Source: Antarcticirhabdus aurantiaca (GTDB lineage: Bacteria; Pseudomonadota; Alphaproteobacteria; Rhizobiales; Rhizobiaceae). From it: a DNA stretch of 64,000 nucleotides. The notes under the pieces were generated by a model. The model saw nothing but the letters and a program-made list of their open reading frames with translations, did not search any database and was not told the DNA's origin. Shown here one piece after another: positions 31,006 to 39,880 of the stretch. Within the stretch, counting starts at the first letter, position 1, and each line of letters begins with the position of its first letter. The stretch is from the NCBI RefSeq assembly GCF_009765365.1, contig NZ_VTOM01000018.1, forward strand, positions 1 to 64,000. Reading direction: 5' to 3'. Made by a program: the position numbers and the translations under genes.

Positions 31006-31040
31006 GCTCCCGCGGCGCGGTCTCTTTCGCCCGCGGGAGC
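31006..31040 (+). other. Stem-loop after flp copy 2
   Basis: A 10-bp perfect stem (GCTCCCGCGG with CCGCGGGAGC) with a 15-base loop and no T tract. It could partly terminate transcription or protect abundant pilin mRNA from 3' decay, leaving less message for cpaA onward. The left arm, but not the right, is repeated after flp copy 1. Confidence 0.6.
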
Positions 31041-31102
31041 CGGTCGTCGGATCCGGAAGCAAGCTTGGCGGCCGAGCGAAGGACAGGGAACGAACTTTCG
31101 AC

Positions 31103-31612
31103 ATGATGACGATCCTTTTCCTCGTCTTTCCGTTCGCGATGATCCTGGCCGCTTTCTGCGATCTCCTGTCGATGACCATTCCGAACCGGGTCAATGCCGG
31201 CCTTTGTGCCGCCTTCCTGGTTCTCGCGCCTTTTGCCGGGTTGGGGTGGGACGCGATGGCGCTTCATCTCGCGACGGCATTCTGCGTGCTGCTTCTCGGC
31301 ATCGCCTGTTTCAGCGCCGGATGGATGGGCGGCGGCGACGCCAAGCTCATGACGGCGGTGGCCCTCTGGCTCGGCCCGGGCGAGGCGCTGCTCCAATATG
31401 CGGTCTTGTCGGCGATCCTTGGTGGCGTCCTGACGCTTCTCATCCTCAACGCCCGCGCCGTGATGGCGCCCGCGACCGGCGTCGGCTTCGTCGACCGGCT
31501 GCTTCATCACGAGACGGGCGTTCCCTACGGGATCGCGCTGGGCGCCGCCGGCCTTCTCCTCTTCCCAACGACGATCTATTTCGACGCGGCGATCCGCACC
31601 CTGGCCGGCTGA
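31103..31612 (+). CDS. cpaA: Flp prepilin peptidase (CpaA/TadV)
   Basis: The 169-residue integral membrane aspartic protease removes the leader from Flp and the TadE-like pseudopilins. It has about six hydrophobic segments. The two catalytic aspartates are in CDLLSMTIPNRVN (near residue 20) and SAGWMGGGDAKLM (the GxGD motif, near residue 78). The length matches CpaA, which lacks the methyltransferase domain of type IVa peptidases. A second ATG three bases later is an equally possible start. Confidence 0.93.
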   Translation: MMTILFLVFPFAMILAAFCDLLSMTIPNRVNAGLCAAFLVLAPFAGLGWDAMALHLATAFCVLLLGIACFSAGWMGGGDAKLMTAVALWLGPGEALLQYAVLSAILGGVLTLLILNARAVMAPATGVGFVDRLLHHETGVPYGIALGAAGLLLFPTTIYFDAAIRTLAG

Positions 31613-31672
31613 CGCGCTTCCGCCCTCAACCTTGCCGCTTCCTTATCCCGGTCGAAGCGGAAAAAGGTTCGA

Positions 31673-31680
31673 TTAACCAT
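31673..31680 (+). promoter_or_regulatory. TTAACCAT, CtrA-like half-site before cpaB
   Basis: An exact TTAACCAT, the consensus half of CtrA-controlled promoters, lies 76 bp before the cpaB start. A matching TTAA seven bases away was not seen, so only a half-site is present. Low complexity of the motif means chance occurrence is possible. Confidence 0.3.
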
Positions 31681-31755
31681 ATGGTGAGGGATCGCCACTC
31701 ATAACCCTTGTCGCGCTCCCCTGACTAAGCGGGAGGGGCGGCAGGGGTTTTCGTG

Positions 31756-32592
31756 ATGAGCATCGCGCGCATCGGCATAGTGGCAGTCGCCGTCCTGGCG
31801 GCGGGCGGCGCAGGCATCGTGGCGCTGAATCTGACGGCCGCGCAGCCGCCGGCCGAGCCGGTGATCATATCCACGGCACCGGTCGAACCGCCGATCAAGC
31901 TGACCGACGTGCTCGTGACGAACGCCGACATCTCCATGGGCGCGCGGCTGAGCGAGGCCTTCGCCTGGCAGCCCTGGCCGCTCGACGGCGTCGGGCCGAC
32001 CTTCATCACCAGGGAAGCCCGGCCGAACGCCATGGAGGAGCTGAAGGGCTCGATCGCGCGACAGTCCTTCTTCTCCGGCGAGCCCGTGCGCGAAGCCAAG
32101 CTGATCAAGTCCGATCGCGGCTTCATGTCGGCGATCCTGCCATCGGGCAAGCGCGCCATGGCGGTCCAGATCTCGGCCGACACCTCTGCCGGCGGCTTCA
32201 TCCTGCCCAACGACCACGTCGACGTGATCATGTCACGCCGCAAGGAAGCCCCGAACAACGGCGCTTCGGGCCAGCAGAGCAACGCCTTCGATACCGAGAC
32301 CATCCTGAAGAACCTCCGGGTCCTGGCGATCGACCAGACCATCGAGGAGCAGAACGGCACGCAGGTCGTCGTCGGCTCCACCGCGACGCTGGAGGTGGAT
32401 CCGGCGCAGGCCGAAGCGCTGACGACGGCCCAGCAGATGGCCGACCGCCTGGTGCTCGTGCTCCGCTCCCTGTCGGACTCCGTTCCCGGTTCCGCCGGCT
32501 ACGCCTCCGTTCTCGACGGCGAGGTCTCGACCTCCGGCAAGATCCGCGTCGTGCGCTACGGCCGGACCACCGACATCACGACCAAGAACTGA
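31756..32592 (+). CDS. cpaB: Flp pilus assembly protein CpaB/RcpC
   Basis: The 278-residue protein has an N-terminal membrane helix (about 5-25) and an SAF-like domain (VLVTNADISMGARLSEAFAW), followed by FSGEPVREAKLI and PNDHVDVIMSR, as in CpaB/RcpC. It acts in the periplasm, probably stabilising the secretin and modulating pilus formation. The ATG at 31756 was chosen; GTG at 31753 adds one residue. It is separated from cpaA by 143 bp that contain the CtrA-like half-site, so it may start a second transcript. Confidence 0.93.
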   Translation: MSIARIGIVAVAVLAAGGAGIVALNLTAAQPPAEPVIISTAPVEPPIKLTDVLVTNADISMGARLSEAFAWQPWPLDGVGPTFITREARPNAMEELKGSIARQSFFSGEPVREAKLIKSDRGFMSAILPSGKRAMAVQISADTSAGGFILPNDHVDVIMSRRKEAPNNGASGQQSNAFDTETILKNLRVLAIDQTIEEQNGTQVVVGSTATLEVDPAQAEALTTAQQMADRLVLVLRSLSDSVPGSAGYASVLDGEVSTSGKIRVVRYGRTTDITTKN

Positions 32593-32603
32593 GGGACCGC
32601 CTC

Positions 32604-34187
32604 ATGACCATGTCCCGCACCGCTCGCTCGCTCGCCTCGACGCTGCTCGCCGCGACCACTGCCCTTCTGCCGCTCGGCCAGACCTCGTCTGCCGCCTCGA
32701 ACGACGACGCCGTGGTTCGGATCGCCTCGCCGCAGCAGACCGTCCGCCTCGGCCTCGACAAATCCAAGGTCATCGATCTGCCGCGCGACGCCCACGACAT
32801 CCTCGTCGCCAATCCGGAAGTCGCCGATGCGGTGACGCGCACGTCGCGGCGCATCTACATCTTCGGAAAGCAGATCGGCCAGACCAACCTCTTCGTCTTC
32901 GACGCTCAGGGGCGCGAGATCGCCGTGATCGACCTGCGCATCGAGCGGGACATCTCGGGCCTCGAAGCGGCGATCCGCAAGTACCTGCCCAATTCCGAGG
33001 TGCAGGCGGAGATGCTGAACGACAACGTCGTTCTCACCGGCACGGTCGACACCCCCCAGGACGCCAGCCGCGCCGCCGATCTCGCGCGCATCTACGTCAC
33101 GGGCGGCGAAGCCACCACCGGCGCGTACATCCAGAGCGCGACGGCCGCCGGGGGGGAGGGCGGCGCCGACGTCGGCTTCGCGCAGGAAGCGCGCCGCGAA
33201 AGCCGGATCGTCAACCTCATCCAGATCCGGGGCGAGGACCAGGTGACGCTGAAGGTCACGGTGGCCGAGGTTCAGCGCTCCGTCGTCAAGCAGCTCGGCA
33301 TCAACAGCTTGTCGTCCGGCAATCTGATGGACGGGATTTCGTTTGCGACGGCCGGCGACAACGCGTTCGGCTTGGGCAACCGGCTTTCGAACAACCTCCT
33401 CACGCTCGGCGGCACCGTCGGCAACACCAATGTCAGCGGTATGCTGGCCGCTCTCGAGCAGGCCGGCGTCATGCGCACGCTCGCCGAGCCCAGCCTGACC
33501 GCGATTTCCGGCGAGAGCGCCAGCTTCAAGGTCGGCGGCGAGTTCAACATCCCGTCCGGCCGGACCTTCACGCCGGAAAAACGCACGAACATCCGTAACG
33601 ACCAGGGACGCATCGTCGACACCGAAGTCGAGGAGGCCACCTACACGCTCGACTCGCGACAGGTGGACTACGGCATCGGGCTCGATTTCACCCCCGTCGT
33701 GCTGTCGCCCGGTCGCATCAGTCTGAAGGTCAAGACATCCGTTTCCGAGCCGACCTTCGAGAACCCGTTCGCCCTGGCCGGCAGCATGCAGGTGCCGGCA
33801 ACGGTGATCACGGGCATCCGCAAGCGCCTCGCCGACACCACCGTCGAGCTACCCTCGGGCGGCTCGATCGTGATCGCCGGCCTCGTGCGCGACGAGGTGC
33901 GGCAAGTCGTTTCCGGCGTTCCCGGCCTGTCCAAGCTGCCGGTGCTGGGCACGCTGTTCCGCTCGCGCGACTTCCAGCGCTACGAAACCGAGCTCGTCGT
34001 GATCGTCACGCCCTATCTCGTGCGACCCGTCGCCCGACAGGCGCTGGCGCGGCCCGACGACGGGCTCGCCTTCTCGTCGGACGGCGCCGCCAACTTCCTC
34101 GGCCGCGTCAACCGCGTCTACGGCCACATGGACACCAAGCTTCCGCCGGGCCGCTACCACGGCGTCGTCGGCTACATCTACAAGTGA
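32604..34187 (+). CDS. cpaC: Outer-membrane secretin of the Tad system (CpaC/RcpA)
   Basis: The 527-residue protein has a signal peptide (about 1-33), the pilus-assembly N-domain (DKSKVIDLPRDAHDILVANP; SRRIYIFGKQIGQTNLFVFD), a BON-like segment (SEVQAEMLNDNVVLTGTVDT) and a secretin barrel. The barrel contains VNLIQIRGEDQVTLKVTVAE, MRTLAEPSLTAISGESASFK, VDYGIGLDFTPVVLSPGRIS and VPGLSKLPVLGTLFRSR. It forms the outer-membrane pore for the Flp pilus. The spacing to cpaB is 11 bp and cpaD starts within 15 bp, consistent with one operon. Confidence 0.95.
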   Translation: MTMSRTARSLASTLLAATTALLPLGQTSSAASNDDAVVRIASPQQTVRLGLDKSKVIDLPRDAHDILVANPEVADAVTRTSRRIYIFGKQIGQTNLFVFDAQGREIAVIDLRIERDISGLEAAIRKYLPNSEVQAEMLNDNVVLTGTVDTPQDASRAADLARIYVTGGEATTGAYIQSATAAGGEGGADVGFAQEARRESRIVNLIQIRGEDQVTLKVTVAEVQRSVVKQLGINSLSSGNLMDGISFATAGDNAFGLGNRLSNNLLTLGGTVGNTNVSGMLAALEQAGVMRTLAEPSLTAISGESASFKVGGEFNIPSGRTFTPEKRTNIRNDQGRIVDTEVEEATYTLDSRQVDYGIGLDFTPVVLSPGRISLKVKTSVSEPTFENPFALAGSMQVPATVITGIRKRLADTTVELPSGGSIVIAGLVRDEVRQVVSGVPGLSKLPVLGTLFRSRDFQRYETELVVIVTPYLVRPVARQALARPDDGLAFSSDGAANFLGRVNRVYGHMDTKLPPGRYHGVVGYIYK

Positions 34188-34201
34188 GCGGGATCCGATC
34201 G

Positions 34202-34894
34202 ATGACCTCCTGCCTGTCCCGCCGCCTCGCACCGGCCGCCGCGCTGATCCTGACGAGCCTCGTCGCCGGTTGCGCCAACGTCCACTCGGTCGAGGTCGGT
34301 TCCGTCCCGGACGATTATCGCACCCGCCATCCGATCGTGGTGAGCGAAGCCGACCAGAATCTCGACATCCCGATCGTGCGCACCGAAGGGCGCCTGTCGA
34401 CCGCCACGCGCAAGCGGATCGCCGACTTCGCCAACCGGTTCCGCGGCTCGGGCTCCGATGCCCTGCGCGTGGAACTGCCCTACGGCTCCGCCAACGCGGC
34501 GGCCGCCGAGCACGTGTCGTCGCAGGTCCTCGAGGTCCTGCGCGGGGAGGGAGTTCCGTCCTCCGCCGTTTACCTCACCTCCTATCACGCGGCCGGGCTC
34601 GAGGGGCCGGTGCCGATCCGGCTCGCCTTCTCGACGCTCGTGGCCCGCACCGAGCGCTGCGGGCGCTTTCCCGAGGACCTCGGCTCCACGCACGAGAACA
34701 AGAACTATTTCAACTTCGGCTGCGCCTCGCAGCAGAACCTCGCGGCCCAGGTCGCCGACCCGCGCGATCTCCTGGGCCCGCGCGGCGTCGATCCGATCGA
34801 TGCCACCCGCCGCTCCGACGTCATCGACCGCTATCGCAGCGGCAGCATGACGAGCAGCATCTATCGCCCGAGCGACGTCAATTACAGCTGGTAG
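34202..34894 (+). CDS. cpaD: Tad pilus lipoprotein CpaD
   Basis: The 230-residue lipoprotein has a signal peptide ending in the lipobox LTSLVAGCAN (Cys about residue 23). Family features include VPDDYRTRHPIVVSEAD, a peptidoglycan-associated-like stretch and ENKNYFNFGCASQQNLAAQV, followed by DLLGPRG. CpaD localises and stabilises the CpaC secretin. The ATG at 34202 follows the cpaC stop by 14 bases; a GTG overlapping that stop (34184) is the alternative. Confidence 0.93.
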   Translation: MTSCLSRRLAPAAALILTSLVAGCANVHSVEVGSVPDDYRTRHPIVVSEADQNLDIPIVRTEGRLSTATRKRIADFANRFRGSGSDALRVELPYGSANAAAAEHVSSQVLEVLRGEGVPSSAVYLTSYHAAGLEGPVPIRLAFSTLVARTERCGRFPEDLGSTHENKNYFNFGCASQQNLAAQVADPRDLLGPRGVDPIDATRRSDVIDRYRSGSMTSSIYRPSDVNYSW

Positions 34895-34905
34895 GACACG
34901 GCGCC

Positions 34906-36186
34906 ATGAGCATCGACACCGATCCCGGTCCGACCGAGTTCGACGACGGCCTCGTCGGGCAGCTCGACCGCATCCGACCCATCCCCCGCATCTCGATCCA
35001 GGCCTTTTGCGAGACCGACGGCGTTCAGAAGCCGATCGAGCGCGCGGGCGAGGACCGGCGCATGGCGAAAGCCTATCTGCGCGTCCATGCCGGCGGCATC
35101 CGCGCCGCGGCCGAGCACTATGCGAGCGCGCCGACGCCCAACCTCGTGATCCTCGAGTCGCGCTTCCCGCCGGCCGAGCTGATGGAGGAGCTCGAGCTTC
35201 TCGCCGAGAATTTCGATCCCGGCTCCAAGGTCGTGATCATCGGCCACTACAACGACGTCGCGCTTTATCGCGAGCTGATGCGCCGGGGCATCTCGGAATA
35301 TCTCGTCGCCCCGGTCTCGATCGCCGACATCCTCGAAGTCGTCTCCAGCCTCTTCGTCGCGCCCGACGCCGAGCCGCTCGGCCGCTCCATCGCCTTCGTC
35401 GGCGCCAAGGGCGGCGTCGGCTCCTCGACGGTCGCCCACAACGTCGCCTGGTCGATCACCCGCCTCTTCGAGACGGACGTCGTCATCACCGACATGGATC
35501 TCGCCTTCGGCACGGCGAACATCAACTTCGACCAGGATCCGGCGCAGGGCATGACCGAGGCGCTGATGGCGCCCGACCGGATGGACGACGTCTTCCTGGA
35601 CCGCCTGCTGGCCAAGTGCGCCGAGCACCTTTCGCTGCTCGCCGCGCCCTCCGCGCTCGACCGGACCTACGAGTTCGGGCCCGACGCCTTCTCCACGATC
35701 GTGGAAACGGCGCAGCGCGGAACGCCGGTGGTGATCCTCGACGTGCCGCACATCTGGAACGACTGGACGCGGCAGGTGCTGATCCGGGCGGACGAGATCG
35801 TGCTGACGGCGACGCCCGATCTCGCCAATCTGCGCAACGCCAAGAACCTCGTCGACACCCTGCGCAAGGCGCGTCCCAACGACCGCCCGCCGCGCCTCGT
35901 GCTCAACCAGATCGACGTGCCCAAGCGCCCGGAGATCCCGATCGCCGAGTTCGCCGAGCCGCTGGAGATCGACGTCATCGGCGCGATCGGCTTCGACCCG
36001 GCGGTGTTCGGGCAGGCTGGCAACAGCGGGCGCATGATCGGCGAAACCGATCCCAAGCACCCCGCCCTGTCGGTCTTCTCCTCCATCGCCCACGCCGTGA
36101 CCGGTCGCGGCGAGCCGAAGAAGAAGCGCAAGGCGACGCTTCAGTCGATGCTGCTCGATCGCCTGAAGCGTCGCAGCGCGGGCTGA
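34906..36186 (+). CDS. cpaE: Pilus assembly ATPase CpaE/TadZ (MinD/ParA-like)
   Basis: The 426-residue protein has a receiver-like N-domain (about 40-155, with ILESRFPPAELMEELELLAE) lacking the usual phosphorylation aspartate context, then a MinD-like ATPase with the deviant Walker A GAKGGVGSSTVAHNVAW (about 166-182) and the aspartates in VITDMDLAFGTANI. CpaE/TadZ marks the pole where the Tad machine assembles. The start at 34906 follows cpaD by 11 bases. The C-terminal tail is Lys/Arg-rich (KKKRKATLQ). Confidence 0.95.
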   Translation: MSIDTDPGPTEFDDGLVGQLDRIRPIPRISIQAFCETDGVQKPIERAGEDRRMAKAYLRVHAGGIRAAAEHYASAPTPNLVILESRFPPAELMEELELLAENFDPGSKVVIIGHYNDVALYRELMRRGISEYLVAPVSIADILEVVSSLFVAPDAEPLGRSIAFVGAKGGVGSSTVAHNVAWSITRLFETDVVITDMDLAFGTANINFDQDPAQGMTEALMAPDRMDDVFLDRLLAKCAEHLSLLAAPSALDRTYEFGPDAFSTIVETAQRGTPVVILDVPHIWNDWTRQVLIRADEIVLTATPDLANLRNAKNLVDTLRKARPNDRPPRLVLNQIDVPKRPEIPIAEFAEPLEIDVIGAIGFDPAVFGQAGNSGRMIGETDPKHPALSVFSSIAHAVTGRGEPKKKRKATLQSMLLDRLKRRSAG

Positions 36187-36232
36187 GGCGCCAGCGCCCC
36201 GGCGGCGCGTCGGCCATCACGAGGACGGTCCC

Positions 36233-37744
36233 ATGTTCGGAAAGCGTTCAACCCAGGGCGGCGCGGCCGAGGTCGCGGTGCGGCCCGCGACCCAGATGCC
36301 GGCGCCCGCCGCGGTTCCGGCTGCGGTCGTGGCCGCGCGCCCCGTCGAGGCCGCGGCGGCGCCGGGCGCGGACCTGCGCGGCCTTCCCGGCTTCGCGCAG
36401 CGCCTGCAGCCCATCGCCCCGGAGAAGCCGGCCGAGCCCAAGCCCGTGCGGGCGCGCTCGGACACCTATTACGAGACGAAGTCCCAGGTCTTCGCCGCGC
36501 TGATCGACACGATCGACCTGTCGCAGATCGCCGGCCTGTCCACCGAGGCGGCGCGCGAGGAGATCCGCGACATCGTCAACGACATCATCGCGATCAAGAA
36601 CTTCGCGATGACCATCGCCGAGCAGGAGGACCTGCTCGCCGACATCTGCAACGACGTCCTCGGCTACGGTCCCCTCGAACCTCTGCTCGCGCGCGACGAC
36701 ATCGCCGACATCATGGTCAACGGCGCGCGCCAGACCTTCATCGAAGTCAACGGCAAGGTCGAGGAAACGGAGATCCGCTTCCGCGACAACCAGCAGCTCC
36801 TGAACATCTGCCAGCGCATCGTGTCCCAGGTCGGCCGGCGCGTCGACGAGACCTCGCCGATCTGCGACGCGCGCCTGCCCGACGGCTCCCGCGTCAACGT
36901 CATCGCCCCGCCGCTCGCCATCGACGGGACGGTGCTGACGATCCGTAAGTTCAAGAAGGACAAGCTGACCCTACCGCAGCTCGTCAACTTCGGCGCGATC
37001 TCGCCCGAAGGCGCCGAAATCCTGCAGATCATCGGGCGCGTTCGCTGCAACGTCGTGATCTCCGGCGGCACGGGCTCGGGCAAGACGACGCTCCTCAACT
37101 GTTTGACGCGCTACATCGACGAGGACGAGCGCATCATCACCTGCGAGGACTCGGCCGAACTCCAGCTCCAGCAGCCCCACGTCGTGCGCCTCGAAACCCG
37201 CCCGCCCAACATCGAGGGCGAGGGCGAGATCACCATGCGCGACCTCGTCAAGAACTGCCTGCGCATGCGGCCCGAACGCATCATCGTCGGCGAGGTGCGC
37301 GGCCCGGAGGTGTTCGACCTCCTCCAGGCCATGAACACCGGCCATGACGGCTCGATGGGCACGATCCACTCGAACTCCCCGCGCGAGTGCCTGAACCGCA
37401 TGGAGGCGATGATCGCGATGGGCGGCTTCACGCTGCCGCCCCGCACCGTGCGCGAGATCATCTCGGGCTCCGTGGACGTCATCATCCAGGCCGCGCGCCT
37501 GCGCGACGGCTCGCGCCGCATCACCCACATCACCGAGGTGCTGGGCATGGAAGGCGACGTCATCACCACGCAGGACCTCTTCCTCTACGACATCATGGGC
37601 GAGGCCGCGAACGGCAAGATCATCGGCCGCCACCGCTCGACCGGCATCGGCCGCCCCGCCTTCTGGGACCGGGCGCGCTACTACAACGAGGAGCAGCGCC
37701 TCGCCTCGGCGCTCGACGCCGCCCTCGACAAGACGGTGGCCTGA
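36233..37744 (+). CDS. cpaF: Pilus motor ATPase CpaF/TadA
   Basis: The 503-residue GspE-like ATPase powers Flp secretion and assembly. After a disordered Ala/Pro-rich first 75 residues come an all-helical N-domain, [20 protein letters not shown], Walker [17 protein letters not shown] (about 280), the Asp box, Walker [17 protein letters not shown] and the His box [19 protein letters not shown]. The cytoplasmic hexamer binds TadB/TadC. Downstream tadB begins three bases after the stop. Confidence 0.97.
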   Translation: MFGKRSTQGGAAEVAVRPATQMPAPAAVPAAVVAARPVEAAAAPGADLRGLPGFAQRLQPIAPEKPAEPKPVRARSDTYYETKSQVFAALIDTIDLSQIAGLSTEAAREEIRDIVNDIIAIKNFAMTIAEQEDLLADICNDVLGYGPLEPLLARDDIADIMVNGARQTFIEVNGKVEETEIRFRDNQQLLNICQRIVSQVGRRVDETSPICDARLPDGSRVNVIAPPLAIDGTVLTIRKFKKDKLTLPQLVNFGAISPEGAEILQIIGRVRCNVVISGGTGSGKTTLLNCLTRYIDEDERIITCEDSAELQLQQPHVVRLETRPPNIEGEGEITMRDLVKNCLRMRPERIIVGEVRGPEVFDLLQAMNTGHDGSMGTIHSNSPRECLNRMEAMIAMGGFTLPPRTVREIISGSVDVIIQAARLRDGSRRITHITEVLGMEGDVITTQDLFLYDIMGEAANGKIIGRHRSTGIGRPAFWDRARYYNEEQRLASALDAALDKTVA

Positions 37745-37747
37745 GCC

Positions 37748-38746
37748 GTGGCCGTTCTCCTCTTCATCGTCCTGTCGGCGGTGGCGGCTGGGGCGGTGGC
37801 CTACGCCGTGCTCCAGCCGCGCATCGCCGAGGAAAAGAAGACCGCCAGCCGCTTGCGGCAGATGAAGGGCGCGAGCCTCGACCGGTCGGCGCGCAACCAG
37901 CTGCGCGACCGGGCCCAGGAGCAGGCGCGCCGGCGCAAGACCATCCAGAACTCCCTCAAGGAGATTGAGGTCAAGCAGCGCGAGCGCAGCCGCCACTCGC
38001 TGCGTCCCTCGCTGAAGATGCGTCTCGACCAGTCCGGCACGAACTGGACGCTCAAGCAGTTCCACATGGCCTCGGCCGGGCTCTTCGCCTTCTTCTTCCT
38101 CGTCGGCCTGATGATGGGACAGGGGCTGCTGCTGGGGCTCGGGCTCGGGATCTCGGTCGGCTTCGGCCTGCCGCGGCTCGTCCTCGCGCACCTGCGCAAG
38201 CGCCGCTTGAAGAAGTTCATCGCCGAGTTCCCAAACGCGGTCGATCTCATCGTGCGCGGCGTGAAGTCCGGCCTCCCGCTCAACGACACGCTCAAGATGA
38301 TCGCCGGCGAAACCGCCGAGCCGGTGCGCTCGGAGTTCCGCAAGATCGTCGAGAGCCAGCAGCTCGGCATGACGACGCCGGAAGCGGTCGATCGCCTCTA
38401 TCAAAGCGTGCCGCTGCCCGAGACCAACTTCTTCTCCATCGTCATCGCCATCCAGGCCCAGGCCGGCGGCAACCTGTCCGAAGCGCTCGGCAACCTGTCC
38501 AAGGTGCTGCGCGAGCGCAAGAAGATGCGCGACAAGATCCAGGCCATGTCGATGGAGGCCAAGACCTCCGCCGGCATCATCGGCTCGCTGCCCTTCTTCG
38601 TGGGCGGCGTCATGACCATGACCTCGCCGGACTATGTCGGGCTCCTCGTCACCACGTCGACCGGGCACATCATCCTCGCCGTTGCCGGCGCGTGGATGAC
38701 GACCGGCATCGTGGTGATGAAGAAGATGATCGCCTTCGACTTCTGA
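37748..38746 (+). CDS. tadB: Tad platform protein TadB (T2SS-F domain)
   Basis: The 332-residue inner-membrane protein begins with a GTG three bases after cpaF. It has N-terminal hydrophobic segments, a basic cytosolic stretch (about 30-95) and the T2SSF domain (about 155-290: FPNAVDLIVRGVKSGLPLND; VPLPETNFFSIVIAIQAQAG), ending with two helices. TadB pairs with TadC to form the platform turned by CpaF. Confidence 0.93.
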   Translation: MAVLLFIVLSAVAAGAVAYAVLQPRIAEEKKTASRLRQMKGASLDRSARNQLRDRAQEQARRRKTIQNSLKEIEVKQRERSRHSLRPSLKMRLDQSGTNWTLKQFHMASAGLFAFFFLVGLMMGQGLLLGLGLGISVGFGLPRLVLAHLRKRRLKKFIAEFPNAVDLIVRGVKSGLPLNDTLKMIAGETAEPVRSEFRKIVESQQLGMTTPEAVDRLYQSVPLPETNFFSIVIAIQAQAGGNLSEALGNLSKVLRERKKMRDKIQAMSMEAKTSAGIIGSLPFFVGGVMTMTSPDYVGLLVTTSTGHIILAVAGAWMTTGIVVMKKMIAFDF

Positions 38747-38797
38747 CCACCCCGGCGCCGGGCCGGCGCCCTCGACCCAGCAACGAACGTTCGATCC

Positions 38798-39793
38798 GTG
38801 GACCGCTTTCTCGCCTCCTTCGGCCTCACGCCCAGCTCGCTCTTCGCGATCCTCGTCGTCGTCGCGGTGTTCGCGACGGTGATGGCGCTCGCCATGCCGG
38901 TTCTGGCCGGCGACCGGCTGCGGGGGCGGATGCGCGCCGTCGCGCTCGAGCGCGACCAGATGCGGGCCCTGTCGCGCGCGCGCCTCGCGATCGAGAAGGA
39001 TTCGCGCCGCAAGAGCCTGCGCCAGGAGAACAAGGAGGGCATCGCCGCGGTGGTCGTCCAGCGGCTGAACCTTCGCAGCGCGCTCGCCGACGATAAGACG
39101 GTGGCGAGCCTCCGGATCGCCGGCTATCGCGGCGAGCGGCCCCTGACGCTGCTGCTCTTCGCCCGCGCGGTGCTGCCGCTGCTCTTCTTCCTCGTCGGGC
39201 TCTTCTACATCTTCGGCCTGGGCTTCATGGCCGACTACGGCTTCATGCCGCGGCTCCTGGTCTGCCTGCTTCTCGCCTATGCCGGCTTCTACGCGCCCGT
39301 CCTGTTCGTCAACAACAAGGCGTCCAAGCGCAAGGCTTCGATCACGCGGGCCTGGCCGGACGCGCTCGACCTCCTCCTCATCTGCGTGGAGTCCGGCACC
39401 TCGATCGAGGCGGCGTTCCGGCGGGTGGCCGACGAAATCGGCATCCAGTCGATCCCGCTCGCCGAGGAGCTCGTGCTCCTGACCGCCGAGCTGTCCTATC
39501 TGCCGGACCGCCGCGCCGCCTACGAGAACCTTGTCGCGCGCACCGGCCTCGATGCCGTGCGCGCCACCGCGACGGCCCTCATCCAGGCCGAGAAGTACGG
39601 AACGCCGCTCGGAACGGCGCTGCGCACGCTCAGCCAGGAGAACCGCGACACGCGCATGAACCTGGCGGAAAAGAAGGCCGCCGCGCTTCCCCCCAAGCTT
39701 ACCGTCCCGATGATCATCTTCTTCCTGCCGGTCCTCTTCGCCGTCATCCTCGGCCCCGCGATCATCCAGGTCATGGCGATCTATCGCGGGTGA
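38798..39793 (+). CDS. tadC: Tad platform protein TadC (T2SS-F domain)
   Basis: The 331-residue paralogue of TadB has four membrane segments and a T2SSF domain (about 185-310: WPDALDLLLICVESGTSIEA; TALIQAEKYGTPLGTALRTL). It begins with GTG 51 bp after tadB. It completes the inner-membrane platform. The gene is followed by a terminator and the convergent tadD. Confidence 0.93.
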   Translation: MDRFLASFGLTPSSLFAILVVVAVFATVMALAMPVLAGDRLRGRMRAVALERDQMRALSRARLAIEKDSRRKSLRQENKEGIAAVVVQRLNLRSALADDKTVASLRIAGYRGERPLTLLLFARAVLPLLFFLVGLFYIFGLGFMADYGFMPRLLVCLLLAYAGFYAPVLFVNNKASKRKASITRAWPDALDLLLICVESGTSIEAAFRRVADEIGIQSIPLAEELVLLTAELSYLPDRRAAYENLVARTGLDAVRATATALIQAEKYGTPLGTALRTLSQENRDTRMNLAEKKAAALPPKLTVPMIIFFLPVLFAVILGPAIIQVMAIYRG

Positions 39794-39820
39794 TGGGGAT
39801 CGGAGGCCGGAAACGGCGAA

Positions 39821-39852
39821 GGCCGGGCGATGAGCCCGGCCTTGCGTGTTTT
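39821..39852. terminator. Hairpin terminator between tadC and tadD
   Basis: Perfect 8-bp stem GGCCGGGC/GCCCGGCC with loop GATGA, followed by TTGCGTGTTTT. It ends the cpa-tad operon on the plus strand; the minus-strand side lacks a clear T run. Confidence 0.75.
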
Positions 39853-39880
39853 AGGGGCCCGGATCGCGGCAACGCCGGCC

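Larger units (their letters stand above)
30455..31040 (+). repeat. Tandem duplication of the flp pilin unit (about 292-bp period)
   Basis: Two head-to-tail units (about 30455-30747 and 30748-31040) share the leader GCAGACCATCACC or its one-base variant AGACAGACCATCACC, the whole pilin gene and a downstream CTCCCGCGGCGCG block. The ATGs (30516, 30808), the leader (30480, 30772) and the downstream block (30715, 31007) are all 292 bp apart, and the coding parts are nearly identical. This is a recent or gene-converted duplication. Confidence 0.9.
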
